From an uncultured SAR86 cluster bacterium (GTDB taxonomy: Bacteria > Pseudomonadota > Gammaproteobacteria > Magnimaribacterales > D2472): a stretch of 64,000 bases of DNA. A program made the translations under genes and the position numbers. Location: positions 1-64,000 of the forward strand of contig CACOEZ010000005.1 of the NCBI GenBank assembly GCA_902626385.1, in the 5' to 3' direction. The notes beneath the pieces were generated by a model, which made no database searches, had not been told where the DNA came from, and saw only the letters and a program-made list of their open reading frames with translations. This document shows positions 1 to 10,998 of the stretch, piece after piece; positions within the stretch are counted from its first letter, which is position 1, and every line of letters starts with the position of its first letter.

Positions 1-2
1 TT

Positions 3-530
3 GCTTCAGAAGGTGTTAAAAATAAAAAAGGTAAATTTCTTGCGGAATCTGACACAAAAGATGCCTTTGGACATACTCAACTTGGTGGAGTAGCTCCATA
101 CTTAGCAAATCTTGTTAGTAGTAAGTTAAGCCTTAAAAATCACTGGGCTGTGTCTGATTATCTACAGAGAAGTGCAAGGCATATTGCTTCAAAAACAGAT
201 CTGATGCATGCGGAAGCAGTTGGTATTTATGCAGTAAGATATGCCGTGAAAGGAATGAATGGCGTAATGCCTTGCATTAAAAGAGGAACTGGGAAAAGTT
301 ACTCTTGGAAAATAGAACCTGCGTATTTATCAAAGATTGCGAATGTAGAAAAAAAGCTACCAAAATCATATATTTCTAATGATGGTTTTAATGTTACAAA
401 AAAAGCATTAGATTATCTAAAACCTTTAATCATTGGTGAAGCTTTTCCTAAATTTAAATACGGAATACCAGCAATAAAAAAATTAAAGCTCGAAATGGTT
501 GAAAAAAAATTACCTAAATGGAGAGGTTAG
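3..530 (+). CDS. pfp: Pyrophosphate-dependent 6-phosphofructokinase, C-terminal part
   Basis: The window edge cuts off the 5' end; the open frame runs from base 3 without a start. The visible part carries the late motifs of the PPi-dependent phosphofructokinase family: SEGV, DAFGHTQLGG, then DYLQRSARHIASKTD and a C-terminal AVxxAVKGMNGVMPCIKR stretch. The enzyme reversibly phosphorylates fructose 6-phosphate using pyrophosphate instead of ATP, in the glycolytic and gluconeogenic trunk in the cytoplasm. It converges on the DUF2244 gene with a 4-base overlap, so there is no room for a terminator. The catalytic N-terminal half is outside the window, so PPi versus ATP use is inferred from the C-terminal motifs only. 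Confidence 0.85.
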   Translation, partial: ASEGVKNKKGKFLAESDTKDAFGHTQLGGVAPYLANLVSSKLSLKNHWAVSDYLQRSARHIASKTDLMHAEAVGIYAVRYAVKGMNGVMPCIKRGTGKSYSWKIEPAYLSKIANVEKKLPKSYISNDGFNVTKKALDYLKPLIIGEAFPKFKYGIPAIKKLKLEMVEKKLPKWRG

Positions 531-1012
531 GGAATTTGAGAATTCAGTTCTTGAATGATAAATCTAACTTCGTCTTTTAATTTTTTTTTATCATCGTCAT
601 TTAAAAAATCTCCGACAAATACATCTTCACCCTTGGAACGAAAACTTAATCTAGTGATCTCATTGGCATCTTTTTTAATCTGAAATGAAGTAAAAGTTCG
701 AAATTCTTCCCACAAGTAATCAGCTCTATTTACACCTTTTTCAATTTTGACCATTTCTTGAGAAATATATATTTTCTCTTTCTTACTACTCCATCTAAAA
801 CTCAAATAAAAAGCAATAAATAAAATTGTGAGCTCAATGCCTGCAAAAGGAAGTATCATAAAAGCTCCAAAAAAATAGAACATAATCGCTATTCCGCCAC
901 ATACAAAAGTGATACTTGCTAAAAAAATTATCCTAGCAATACCTTCAAGAGAGCTATTAGGACTTAAAGATATTAGATAGTTAGATTTATTCTTTTTTTC
1001 TACAGAAACCAA
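527..1012 (-). CDS. DUF2244 family integral membrane protein
   Basis: A 161-residue protein with two adjacent hydrophobic segments at about residues 25-70 and a soluble beta-rich C-terminal half. The layout, with a PNSSL motif before the first membrane segment, fits the DUF2244 family of proteobacterial membrane proteins of unknown function. The start is a TTG at 1010-1012 with an AGGA about ten bases upstream; no ATG lies nearby, so the start is a best guess. It follows parC by 22 bases in the same direction and may be the last gene of a parE-parC transcript. No function can be assigned from sequence. Confidence 0.7.
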   Translation of the reverse strand: MVSVEKKNKSNYLISLSPNSSLEGIARIIFLASITFVCGGIAIMFYFFGAFMILPFAGIELTILFIAFYLSFRWSSKKEKIYISQEMVKIEKGVNRADYLWEEFRTFTSFQIKKDANEITRLSFRSKGEDVFVGDFLNDDDKKKLKDEVRFIIQELNSQIP

Positions 1013-1034
1013 TTTTATATTATCCTGATACTTA

Positions 1035-3281
1035 TTAATTTTCTTGCTGATCTTTTCTTTCTTCGATCAGCCTTTCAATATTTACTAATTTGCCAACTTT
1101 TTTACCGCGTTTTGCTCTTTTTAGAATGTATGCAAACCAGTCTTTTGGCTTTAAAGTGACGAATCTTTTACCTACTTCGATTCTTAGAGAGCTATCAGAT
1201 GCTAAAAGTTGAGCATGGGCCATAAACTCTTCACCAGATGCAAGTTTATCTTTTGGAATATTTATAATTTTATTTCCTTTACCTTTACCAAGTGTTGGTA
1301 ACTCATTAATTTCAAAAATTAGCAACTTTCCAATATTTGAAACAGCAGCAATATGCGAGTGGTCTTCTCTGACTGGAATTGCTCTCAGCATTTCTGCATG
1401 TTCTGGAAGTCTCATAAATGCACGCCCAGATTTTTTATTTGATGTCATATTTTGATACTCAGCAATATATCCGTAACCAGCAGTATTCATTATCATAAAT
1501 CTATCATTATCTTTTCCGACTACCGTTGATATAAATTTCACACCAGAGTCTGCGTTTATTCTTCCTGTTATTGGCTCACCCATTCCTCTTGCGGAGGGCA
1601 AAGAGTGACTGGGAATAGAATATGCTTTTCCGTTTGAATCAAGAAATATCGCAAGTTGGTTACTTTTGCCCCTAGAAAAATCTTGAACAGAGTCATCGCC
1701 TCTATATGACAACGAAGTTGGATCAATATCGTGCCCTTTTGCACTCCTTATCCAACCCGCCCTGGAAAGAACAACTGTTATAGATTCTGTTACAAGAGTT
1801 TCTTCCTCAGAAAAAACTTTTGCATCTGATTCTGACAAAATTGGCGATTTTCTTTCATCGCCAAATTTTTCTTTTATATCAAGAAGTTCATTTTTAATAA
1901 GTGTCTTGAGTCTTGATTTAGATTTAAGAATTTTTTCTATCTCATCTTGCTCAGCGACTAACTCACTTCTCTCGTTTTCCAGTTTAATTTGCTCCAATTT
2001 TGCAAGTTGCCTTAATTTAATCTCTAAAATTGCATTAGCCTGTATTTCGGACAACTTAAATTTTTTTATAAGATCTTTTTTTGGTTCCTCTGAATTTCTT
2101 ATAATTTTTATAACTTTGTCTATATCGATAAATATAGTTAAAAGGCCTTCTAATATATGAAGTCTGTCATTTACCTGATCAAGCCTATGTTCTAACTTAC
2201 GTCTTACAGTATCTTTTCTAAAAGTAAGCCATTCTTTCAACAGATCAACCAAAGAGAACACCTTAGGCCCACCTTTTAATGATATTAAATTCATATTCAT
2301 ACGATAAGATTTTTGTAAATCAGTTGAGGCAAACAAATGATTCATTAGATCAGTTGCGTTTACTCTGTTAGATTTCAAAGTTAACACCAGTCTGACAGGC
2401 TCTTCATGATCTCCTTCATCAGCAAGGTCAACGACCATCGGTAATTTTTTATTCACCATTTGATCAGCTATTTGTTCAAGTATCTTTGACCCAGATGCTT
2501 GATATGGCAATGCATTAATTACTATTTGATTTTTTTCTTGCTCCCAGTGTGCCTGAATTTTAAATCCACCTCTTCCAGTCGAATACATTTCATGAAGTTC
2601 ATCATCACTTGCAATGATAGAAGCATGATTAGAAAAATCTGGTCCATTAATAATTTTTAAGACATCTTTCAATTCCGATTTTGGCTTATCTATCAATTTG
2701 ATAGTTGCATCTATAACTTCATTAATATTATGGGATGGTATGTCCGTAGCCATACCAACGGCAATTCCGGATGTTCCATTTAAAAGAATCATTGGAATTT
2801 TTGAGGGAAAAATTATTGGTTCAAGTAATGATCCATCAAAATTTGGTTGCCAATCTACAGTGCCTGACTTAAGTTCTGAGATCAATAAATTTGCAAATGC
2901 AGTTAACTTAGATTCGGTATACCTCATCGCAGCAAATGATTTTGGATCATCTTGTGATCCCCAGTTACCTTGGCCATCTACTAGTGGATATTTGAAAGAG
3001 AAGTTTTGAGCCATCAAAACCATAGCCTCATATGCCGCACTATCTCCATGAGGATGAAATTTACCAATAACATCCCCAACTGTTCTTGCAGATTTTTTAT
3101 ACTTTGCAGTTGCATCAAGACCAAGCTCAGACATTGCATAAAGTATTCTTCTTTGAACAGGTTTTAAGCCATCGCCAACATTCGGAAGAGCGCGATCAAG
3201 GATCACGTACATTGCGTAATTTAAATATGATTCTTCTGCATACTTTTTAAGACTTATTGATTCAAACTGATCTTTTGCCAT
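1035..3281 (-). CDS. parC: DNA topoisomerase IV subunit A
   Basis: The breakage-reunion subunit of topoisomerase IV, which decatenates daughter chromosomes. At 748 residues it is full length. The winged-helix/tower region holds [21 protein letters not shown] and, at about residue 121, the catalytic tyrosine in AAMRYTES. The quinolone-region positions corresponding to E. coli Ser80 and Glu84 are Ser81 and Glu85, the usual sensitive residues. The C-terminal beta-pinwheel region is present but lacks the GyrA-box QRRGG-type sequence, which supports ParC over GyrA. The start ATG sits one base after the parE stop, and its GAGGA ribosome site lies inside the parE end, so the two subunits are translationally coupled. 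Confidence 0.97.
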   Translation of the reverse strand: MAKDQFESISLKKYAEESYLNYAMYVILDRALPNVGDGLKPVQRRILYAMSELGLDATAKYKKSARTVGDVIGKFHPHGDSAAYEAMVLMAQNFSFKYPLVDGQGNWGSQDDPKSFAAMRYTESKLTAFANLLISELKSGTVDWQPNFDGSLLEPIIFPSKIPMILLNGTSGIAVGMATDIPSHNINEVIDATIKLIDKPKSELKDVLKIINGPDFSNHASIIASDDELHEMYSTGRGGFKIQAHWEQEKNQIVINALPYQASGSKILEQIADQMVNKKLPMVVDLADEGDHEEPVRLVLTLKSNRVNATDLMNHLFASTDLQKSYRMNMNLISLKGGPKVFSLVDLLKEWLTFRKDTVRRKLEHRLDQVNDRLHILEGLLTIFIDIDKVIKIIRNSEEPKKDLIKKFKLSEIQANAILEIKLRQLAKLEQIKLENERSELVAEQDEIEKILKSKSRLKTLIKNELLDIKEKFGDERKSPILSESDAKVFSEEETLVTESITVVLSRAGWIRSAKGHDIDPTSLSYRGDDSVQDFSRGKSNQLAIFLDSNGKAYSIPSHSLPSARGMGEPITGRINADSGVKFISTVVGKDNDRFMIMNTAGYGYIAEYQNMTSNKKSGRAFMRLPEHAEMLRAIPVREDHSHIAAVSNIGKLLIFEINELPTLGKGKGNKIINIPKDKLASGEEFMAHAQLLASDSSLRIEVGKRFVTLKPKDWFAYILKRAKRGKKVGKLVNIERLIEERKDQQEN

Positions 3282-3282
3282 G

Positions 3283-5175
3283 TTATATCCTCACCAATGA
3301 TCCCTTTTTTTCAAGCCACTCTTTTCGAGCTGGTGCATTTTTTTTAGAGAGTAGTAAATCCATCATTGCATTTGCATTATCAGTCGCTGTTATAGACAGC
3401 CTTACTAGTTGTCTTGTTTTAGGATCCATTACTGTTTCTCTAAGTTGTGATGGATTCATCTCACCCAACCCTTTAAATCTCTGAATATTAATCTTTGGTT
3501 TACCTTTTTTTGATTTAAATAATTTCACAACTTCATCTTTTTGAGATTCATCTAATGCATACTCAACATCTTTTCCGCAATCAATCCTGTATAAAGGAGG
3601 CATAGCTATAAAAATTCTGCCATCTTGGACAAGATTTTTATAATGTCGCAAAAATAATGCGCACAACAATGTCGCAATGTGAAGTCCATCAGAGTCTGCA
3701 TCAGCTAATATGCATATTTTCCCATATCGCAATCCTGAAATATCTGAGTTTCCAGGCAGAACACCAATTGCAGTCGAAAGATTTTTAATTTCTTGAGACT
3801 TAATTATCTCTGCACTTTCCAAATCCCAAGTGTTTAAAATCTTTCCTCTAAGGGGCATGATTGCTTGGAATGATCTCTCTCGAGCTTGTTTTGCTGATCC
3901 TCCGGCTGAGTCTCCCTCAACTAAAAACAATTCAGTTTCATTTAAGTCCTCACTATTACAGTCAGATAACTTTCCAGGCAATGCAGGTCCTTTAAATGTT
4001 TTTTTCCTTTCAACAGTGTTAGAGGCTTTGGCGCGACTCTGTGCTGAAAGAATTGCCAGTTCTGCAATTTTCTCGCCCTCTTCTGTATGCGTATTAAACC
4101 AAATACTTAAGATATCTTTTGTTGTGCTGCTAACAAAAGACATATGATCTTTTGAGTCTAATCTCTCCTTTGTCTGTCCAGCAAATTGAGGATTTTGTAG
4201 TTTTGATGAAATTACAAATGTTGCATTATTTATCACATCATCAGCATTAATTTTTAAGCCTTTTGGTAATAAACTTCTAATTTCACAGAATTCTTTCATT
4301 GCTTCCAGCAACCCTGATTTAAAGCCATTTAAATGAGAACCGCCTTGAGCTGTAGGTATAAGATTCACATATGTTTCATCTAGTTTATTTTTGTTATTTT
4401 TACTAAGCCAATTTATTACAAAATCAACCTCCTGAGTATCAGAGTTTTTTGAAGAGACAATTGATTCATTTAAAATTAAATCGAGCCCCTCTGAGGAGTC
4501 TTCTAGATAACTTTTGAGACCATCTTCGAAAAACCATTTAATTTTTTCTGATTTTTTTTCATGATGGAAATCTATAGTAAGTCCTGGACATAAAACAGCT
4601 TTTGCTTTGAGCACATGTTTTAATTCTTTTAATTTAATTTCTTCTGATTCAAAATATTTTTGATTTGGTTTAAAAGTGATTGTTGTCCCACTATTTCTAG
4701 CACCGACATCACCAATTTCTTTAAGTTCCTTCTTCTTATCTCCATTATTAAAGTGCATTTCATATTCTTTAGAGTCTCTTTTAATATTGACTTTTAGAGA
4801 CTCTGATAAGGCATTAACAACTGAAACACCTACACCATGAAGACCTCCAGAGAAGTTATATTCTTCACCAGAGAACTTTGCACCTGCATGGAGCTTACAT
4901 AGAATTAGTTCCACTCCAGAAACTTTATGTTCTGGATGAATATCAACCGGCATTCCTCTCCCATCATCAGAAACCTGAATTTTTCCGTCTTTATGTATTT
5001 TTACTTTAATGTTGGAACAATGCCCTGCAATTGCTTCATCAACTGAATTATCAAGCACCTCTTGAATTAGATGGTTTGGACATGATGTATCAGTGTACAT
5101 GCCGGGCCTTTTTCTAACAGGATCTAATCCTGATAAAACTTCAATTGCTTTTGAGTCGTAGGTATTCTTGGCCAA
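3283..5175 (-). CDS. parE: DNA topoisomerase IV subunit B
   Basis: The ATPase subunit of topoisomerase IV, 630 residues, the normal ParE length. The GHKL ATPase motifs appear in order: [37 protein letters not shown]. The TOPRIM domain follows with [17 protein letters not shown] and DADSDG, then [11 protein letters not shown] near the end. It lies directly upstream of parC as one unit. The start appears to be a TTG at 5173-5175 with AAGG nine bases before it; the resulting N-terminus [21 protein letters not shown] is what the family shows. The 210-base gap to tolC must contain divergent promoters, but it is so AT-rich that I could not choose one. Confidence 0.97.
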   Translation of the reverse strand: MAKNTYDSKAIEVLSGLDPVRKRPGMYTDTSCPNHLIQEVLDNSVDEAIAGHCSNIKVKIHKDGKIQVSDDGRGMPVDIHPEHKVSGVELILCKLHAGAKFSGEEYNFSGGLHGVGVSVVNALSESLKVNIKRDSKEYEMHFNNGDKKKELKEIGDVGARNSGTTITFKPNQKYFESEEIKLKELKHVLKAKAVLCPGLTIDFHHEKKSEKIKWFFEDGLKSYLEDSSEGLDLILNESIVSSKNSDTQEVDFVINWLSKNNKNKLDETYVNLIPTAQGGSHLNGFKSGLLEAMKEFCEIRSLLPKGLKINADDVINNATFVISSKLQNPQFAGQTKERLDSKDHMSFVSSTTKDILSIWFNTHTEEGEKIAELAILSAQSRAKASNTVERKKTFKGPALPGKLSDCNSEDLNETELFLVEGDSAGGSAKQARERSFQAIMPLRGKILNTWDLESAEIIKSQEIKNLSTAIGVLPGNSDISGLRYGKICILADADSDGLHIATLLCALFLRHYKNLVQDGRIFIAMPPLYRIDCGKDVEYALDESQKDEVVKLFKSKKGKPKINIQRFKGLGEMNPSQLRETVMDPKTRQLVRLSITATDNANAMMDLLLSKKNAPARKEWLEKKGSLVRI

Positions 5176-5385
5176 TTTAGTTTGCCTTTGAGATTATTTT
5201 TAAAAAACTTTTCTTAATTTTATATTTCATAAAAGTTTTTGAATTATTCGATATTCTACTCTAATCAGCAGAAAAAAACGTTAGAATTTACTTTTCATAA
5301 CAATTAGTTATATAGAAAAAGATAAATATAATATAAATTATTATAATGTTTACACTGCACACATTAAATGAGTTAAAATAACAAT

Positions 5386-6720
5386 ATGCCTATAAATTTA
5401 TACAGCAAACTACTTTTTATAATTTTTTCATGTGGATATCTTTCATCAGAAAACTTATTAGATATTTATAATGAAGCCCTCAAAAACGATCCAACATTTC
5501 GTGCAGCAGAATATTCCTATCTTGCTGATAAGGAAATAGTTGTTCAAGGTCGAGCTGCTTTGTTACCAAGTATCACTTTAAGTGGGTCAACAAATTGGAA
5601 TGAATATTATCAAAATGACAAACTTCAACAAAATTATAATTCGTTCTCCAAATCTGCAAGAGTTTCGCAACCCTTGTTCAGACTTGATAGCTGGTTTAAT
5701 TTTAAAAGATCAAAATCTCTTACCGACGCCTCTGAAGCAGAATTTGCATATGAGCAACAAAATCTTTTAGTAAGAACTGCGGAATTATATTTTGGAGTTT
5801 TAAGAGCTATAGATAATTTAAATGCGTCAATTTCTGAAGAAAAAGCGATAAAAAAACAATTAGATCAAGCGCAACAAAGATACGAAGTAGGTTTGTCTGC
5901 TATAACTGGTGTTCAAGAAGCACAACTTGCATATGACTTAAGTAAAGCGGCAAGAATAAATAATGAAGGTAATTTATTTTCTGCAAGAGAAGCCTTAAAT
6001 GCTTTAATTGGAAGAGAGATATTTTCTCTTGATGAGCTTGGCGAAAATCTTCAAATATCCTCGCCTTTTCCTAATTCTAAGGAGGATTGGGTTGAGCTTG
6101 CATTAAAAAATAATTATCAATTAAAAGCATCATATTTAAGAAAAGATGCTGCAAAAAGCAATGCAAGAAGCGCTGCTTCGAATCATTTACCTAAAATTGA
6201 TATAGTAGGCTCTGGCTCCGAATCAGAAACTAATCAATTTAATTACGAAGGCTTCAGTATTAATGGTCAAGGAATTCCTGTTCCTGCAGTAACGGGTAGA
6301 AGAAATTATGCAATACAGTTGAGTGTTCCAATTTTTCAAGGTGGTGCAGTAAGTTCAAGACGAAAGCAAGCTTATTCTCAATATAATCAAGCTGATGAAA
6401 ATACACTATTTACTGAGAGAAGGATAATCCAAGAAGTTAGATCACAGTTTTCTAACGTAAATACTTTAGTTGCAAATGTAACCGCACAGCAACAAGCTGT
6501 GATTTCTGCAACAAGCGCTTTAGAGGCTACTCAAGTAGGATATAAAGTTGGAACAAGAAATGTTGTTGACTTGCTTCAAGCTGAAAAAAATCTTTATAGC
6601 GCTGAAAAAAATCTTGCAAATGCAAAATATGACTACATTCTTGCAAATTTAAGATTAGCCCTAGCAGCGGGAACTATTGATCCGAGTGATATTGTAGAAG
6701 TTAATAATTTGCTGAATTAA
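5386..6720 (+). CDS. tolC: TolC-family outer-membrane efflux channel
   Basis: A 444-residue TolC-type protein with an N-terminal signal sequence (MPINLYSKLLFIIFSCGYL) and two repeats of the outer-membrane efflux fold. Each repeat opens with the family's ENLLDIYNEALKNDPTF-like or ATQVGYKVGTRNVVDLLQA-like segment, and long coiled-coil helices make the periplasmic tunnel. It forms the trimeric exit duct for RND pumps and type I secretion systems. No inner-membrane pump partner is adjacent, which fits a shared TolC. It is followed by mutM after three bases. No clear Shine-Dalgarno precedes the ATG. Confidence 0.93.
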   Translation: MPINLYSKLLFIIFSCGYLSSENLLDIYNEALKNDPTFRAAEYSYLADKEIVVQGRAALLPSITLSGSTNWNEYYQNDKLQQNYNSFSKSARVSQPLFRLDSWFNFKRSKSLTDASEAEFAYEQQNLLVRTAELYFGVLRAIDNLNASISEEKAIKKQLDQAQQRYEVGLSAITGVQEAQLAYDLSKAARINNEGNLFSAREALNALIGREIFSLDELGENLQISSPFPNSKEDWVELALKNNYQLKASYLRKDAAKSNARSAASNHLPKIDIVGSGSESETNQFNYEGFSINGQGIPVPAVTGRRNYAIQLSVPIFQGGAVSSRRKQAYSQYNQADENTLFTERRIIQEVRSQFSNVNTLVANVTAQQQAVISATSALEATQVGYKVGTRNVVDLLQAEKNLYSAEKNLANAKYDYILANLRLALAAGTIDPSDIVEVNNLLN

Positions 6721-6723
6721 TTC

Positions 6724-8030
<1,307 letters not shown>

Positions 8031-8054
8031 TTAGAAAGGTATTGGAAATATCCG

Positions 8055-9263
8055 TTATATGCTTGAGACTGAAACTTCTCCAGAATCAATCAATTTACTA
8101 ATTTTTGAGCTGTCCCATCCAAGTTCTTGTAAAATTTCTTTACTATGTTCGCCCAACAAAGGACTAGGCTCAGCGTGAGATGTTGATTTGCCTTCAAATA
8201 AAATTGGTGGTGTAGTGACAGTTAGTTCGCCCATAGCTTGGGTAACATATGTTTCAAGTGCTCCAATGGCTTTAATCTGTTCAACTGTTTCAATTTCGTC
8301 TCTCCTGGTACATGGCGAACAAGGTATGTCAGCAGCAGTTAAAATTTCGATTGCTTTTTCAACACCTATATCTTTCCGAGGCTCTTTGTGTGTTTTCATG
8401 ACTTCCTTCATATTTGTCATTCTTGAGGCAATAGACGCAAATAGAGGTGTTCCAACTAATTCAGGATATCCAAGCATGGGCAAGACAACTTCGTAGTGCT
8501 CATCTGTCAAAGCTGCAACTGCGACACCTCCATCGCTATAATTAATAGTTTGAAAATAATCTGATCCTGGTGACATTTCAAATTTATCTTGATCTTTCAA
8601 GGTTCTGTGCATCATGCCATCTGGCCACATAAATGATAAACAAGCATGAAGCATTGAGATATCAATATGCTGTCCTACCTTGGTATTAGTCCTGGCTAAT
8701 AGAGCTGCTGTTGCTGCTTGGCAAACTGTATATGCCGTTACTTTGTCACATATAAATGTCTTAATATAATCAAATGAGTTTTCATCAGATGACTGCAAAT
8801 CAGTAAATCCAGCAAAGCCTTGAATAACATGATCAAAAGCAGGAAGATCAGCCATAGGTCCTTCAGTTCCAAATCCACTCACAGCTATAAATATTAAATT
8901 TGGATTCAAAGCTCTTAAATTTTCTGATCCCAAATTAAGTTTTTCCATTACGCCGGGTCTATAGTTGTGCATTAGCACATCGGCGTTTGAGACTAAATCT
9001 TTTACTGCATTTACGCCTGCCTCAGATTTAAGATCAATAGCAAGAGATCTTTTACCTCTATTACAATTGTGAAAAAATCCGGACACACCATTTTTTTGAG
9101 TTCCCAATGGTCTCATTTTGTCGCCACCGATCGGTGGCTCTATCTTTATTACATCTGCGCCCTGAGATGCCATGGTCATTGCTGCTAAAGAGCAAGTAAT
9201 CATATTAGATAGCTCTATTACTTTTATACCCTTTAAAGGTTGAGAAGATGAAATATTTTTCAT
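8055..9263 (-). CDS. Family III (CaiB/BaiF) CoA-transferase
   Basis: A 402-residue family III CoA-transferase. The N-terminus PLKGIKVIELSNMI, followed by GADVIKIEPP and DLKSEAG, is the Rossmann half of this intertwined-dimer family. Asp167 in SSDENSFDY lies near the expected catalytic aspartate, but the exact residue cannot be fixed without alignment. The family moves CoA between organic acids such as carnitine, oxalate, succinate or bile acids; the substrate here is unknown. It lies divergently beside proteorhodopsin, with no acyl-CoA dehydrogenase or hydratase neighbour to hint at a pathway. Confidence 0.88.
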   Translation of the reverse strand: MKNISSSQPLKGIKVIELSNMITCSLAAMTMASQGADVIKIEPPIGGDKMRPLGTQKNGVSGFFHNCNRGKRSLAIDLKSEAGVNAVKDLVSNADVLMHNYRPGVMEKLNLGSENLRALNPNLIFIAVSGFGTEGPMADLPAFDHVIQGFAGFTDLQSSDENSFDYIKTFICDKVTAYTVCQAATAALLARTNTKVGQHIDISMLHACLSFMWPDGMMHRTLKDQDKFEMSPGSDYFQTINYSDGGVAVAALTDEHYEVVLPMLGYPELVGTPLFASIASRMTNMKEVMKTHKEPRKDIGVEKAIEILTAADIPCSPCTRRDEIETVEQIKAIGALETYVTQAMGELTVTTPPILFEGKSTSHAEPSPLLGEHSKEILQELGWDSSKISKLIDSGEVSVSSI

Positions 9264-9412
9264 AATAACTGTTTAATTAATTATATTATCACAGCTATCT
9301 AATCTTATTTTGAACCCATTAAAAGCTTAAAATAGTCAAATTACATCTAAAAACGATATATTTCTATCTGAATAATCATAAATAACAGTTATTTATAATA
9401 CATTCCTCAAAT

Positions 9413-9440
9413 TTGCTACCTTTTTATATTTTGGTATCAT
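9413..9440 (+). promoter_or_regulatory. Candidate sigma70 promoter of proteorhodopsin
   Basis: A -35 element TTGCTA (9413-9418) and a -10 element TATCAT (9435-9440) stand 16 bases apart. Initiation would fall near 9447, leaving a leader of about 55 bases before the proteorhodopsin ATG. This is a sequence match only. Confidence 0.55.
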
Positions 9441-9461
9441 AGACCTTGTATATTAACGGGG

Positions 9462-9497
9462 GGGAGTATTTTTTACTCCTAACTACTTATAAGGAGT
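9462..9497 (+). promoter_or_regulatory. Proteorhodopsin leader with two mutually exclusive hairpins over the ribosome-binding site
   Basis: Three related hexamers lie in the 5' leader. GGAGTA (9463-9468) can pair with TACTCC (9474-9479) across a five-base T loop. The overlapping ACTCCT (9475-9480) can instead pair perfectly with AGGAGT (9492-9497), which contains the Shine-Dalgarno sequence. The middle arm cannot do both. The first fold frees the ribosome site and the second buries it. A run of seven G (9458-9464), striking in such AT-rich DNA, borders the first arm. The pairing is read directly from sequence; any regulation is inference. Confidence 0.5.
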
Positions 9498-9502
9498 TAT
9501 AT

Positions 9503-10231
9503 ATGAAATTTTTATTAATGATGGTTGGTGCAGTTGCACTACCTGCATTTGCTGCTGATCTGCAGACAAGTGACGTAACAGGAGTAACATTCTGGCTGGT
9601 AACAGCTGCTATGCTTGCTGCTACTGTATTCTTCTTTGTTGAAAGAGACAGAGTTCACGGCAAATGGAAAACATCATTATCAGTGGCTGGATTAGTTACT
9701 GGTGTGGCGTTTTGGCACTATCTTTATATGAGAGGTGTTTGGGTTGAAACTGGATCATCACCTACGGTATACAGATACATTGACTGGTTAATTACAGTAC
9801 CACTTCAAATTATTGAGTTCTACTTAATTCTTAAAGTATGTACTAACGTTAGCTCAAGCGTTTTCTGGAAGCTTCTAGGAGCTTCACTAGTTATGCTTGT
9901 TGTTGGTTTCATGGGTGAAACTGGCTCTAACGCACTAGTTTGTGGAATCGTAGCAACCGCTGCATGGTTATACATTATCTATGAAGTATTCTCTGGCGAA
10001 GCTGGACAATTAAATGCTTCAAGTGGTAATGCTGCTGCACAAAGCGCTTTTGGAACAATCAGATTGATTGTTACTTTTGGTTGGGCTATTTATCCAATAG
10101 GATATTGGCTTGGTGCTATGGGTGGCGGTGATATGGCCGGTGCAAATACTATCTACAACCTTGCTGATTTTATTAACAAAATCGCATTTGGTTTAGCTAT
10201 TTATGTGGCTGCTGTAAGCGACTCAGAATAA
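9503..10231 (+). CDS. Blue-tuned proteorhodopsin, light-driven proton pump
   Basis: A 242-residue type I rhodopsin of the inner membrane. The start is set by AAGGAG at 9491-9496 and a cleavable signal (MKFLLMMVGAVALPAFAA); the frame extends upstream to a TTG at 9446 but without a signal-like start. Seven hydrophobic helices follow. The pump triad is present: acceptor Asp94, Thr98 and donor Glu105 in RYIDWLITVPLQIIE. The retinal lysine is Lys226 in DFINKIAFG, and His72 matches the His that pairs with the acceptor in GPR. Gln102 occupies the tuning site called 105 in GPR, predicting blue absorption. The gene is monocistronic, with its own promoter and terminator. Retinal synthesis genes are not in the window. 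Confidence 0.98.
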   Translation: MKFLLMMVGAVALPAFAADLQTSDVTGVTFWLVTAAMLAATVFFFVERDRVHGKWKTSLSVAGLVTGVAFWHYLYMRGVWVETGSSPTVYRYIDWLITVPLQIIEFYLILKVCTNVSSSVFWKLLGASLVMLVVGFMGETGSNALVCGIVATAAWLYIIYEVFSGEAGQLNASSGNAAAQSAFGTIRLIVTFGWAIYPIGYWLGAMGGGDMAGANTIYNLADFINKIAFGLAIYVAAVSDSE

Positions 10232-10246
10232 TTCAATTTTATTCAG

Positions 10247-10272
10247 AAAACCCAGCCTAGTGCTGGGTTTTT
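10247..10272 (+). terminator. Rho-independent terminator after proteorhodopsin
   Basis: The stem CCCAGC (10251-10256) and GCTGGG (10262-10267) has the five-base loop CTAGT. It is flanked by AAAA before and a run of T after, extending the stem to about ten pairs. The A-run and T-run make it work in both directions, so it can also end the minus-strand SDR transcript whose stop is at 10273. Confidence 0.88.
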
Positions 10273-10995
10273 TTATGGCTGAATTTCTTCACCATCCCAT
10301 GCGTATACTTTTCCAGTATCCTCTAAGCTAAGATTGTCGATAACTTCTAGCATCTTTGTAGCACTGTATTCAGGAGTAAATAAATTCCCAGGTCTTACAT
10401 TTTTTTCAAATGGCTTGCTAAGAAAACTTTTAACCGTTCCTGGCTGAAGACCTATAAAGATTGCATTTGGGTTTGAGCGCCTTACTTCAATACTAAAATT
10501 CTTAATTATTTGGTTAAGAGCTGTTTTACTTGCGCGATAAGAATACCAGCCACCAAGTTTGTTGTCTGAAATGCTTCCAACTCTAGCACTTAAGAAAGCA
10601 AAAATACTTTTTGAATCCTTTCTAAGATAGGGAATAAAATATTTACCAACTAAGGCCGGGCCAATTGTATTGACTAATAAAACCTTCTCTAACTTTGATT
10701 TGCTAATGTCCCTAATACTTTTTTCAGGAAAAATATCATTGTCATTATGAAGTATGCCAGTCGCTACAAACACTAAATCAAATTTGATGTCTTTGGATAA
10801 GTTTTTAATACAGTCCTTTATTGATTCTTCGTCTTCAATATCAATATATAAATTTTTTACCCTATCAGAATTTTCATTAGAATCGTTTCTTGAAAATCTA
10901 TATATAGCTTCTACCCCATCATCATCAAGAAGAATTTCTGCAACTGCATTTCCAATAGCGCCACTGGAGCCAATTATGGCAACTGTTTTTTTCAT
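10273..10995 (-). CDS. Short-chain dehydrogenase/reductase
   Basis: A 240-residue classical-type SDR. The N-terminal nucleotide loop is GSSGAIG at residues 9-15 (the TGxxxGxG position), and the active-site YxxxK is in YSYRASKTALNQ with an upstream SARVGSI serine segment. It resembles the C-factor/CsgA-like subgroup of SDRs, whose substrates are mostly unknown. It begins three bases after the symporter stop and is probably the third gene of the DUF4212-symporter transcript. A functional link to the transported solute is only suggested by this arrangement. Confidence 0.85.
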   Translation of the reverse strand: MKKTVAIIGSSGAIGNAVAEILLDDDGVEAIYRFSRNDSNENSDRVKNLYIDIEDEESIKDCIKNLSKDIKFDLVFVATGILHNDNDIFPEKSIRDISKSKLEKVLLVNTIGPALVGKYFIPYLRKDSKSIFAFLSARVGSISDNKLGGWYSYRASKTALNQIIKNFSIEVRRSNPNAIFIGLQPGTVKSFLSKPFEKNVRPGNLFTPEYSATKMLEVIDNLSLEDTGKVYAWDGEEIQP

Positions 10996-10998
10996 AAT

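Noticed and set aside
9446-9502. Upstream TTG extension of the proteorhodopsin frame
   Set aside because: The extension destroys the signal peptide pattern and AAGGAG points to ATG 9503; the extension instead overlaps the structured leader.
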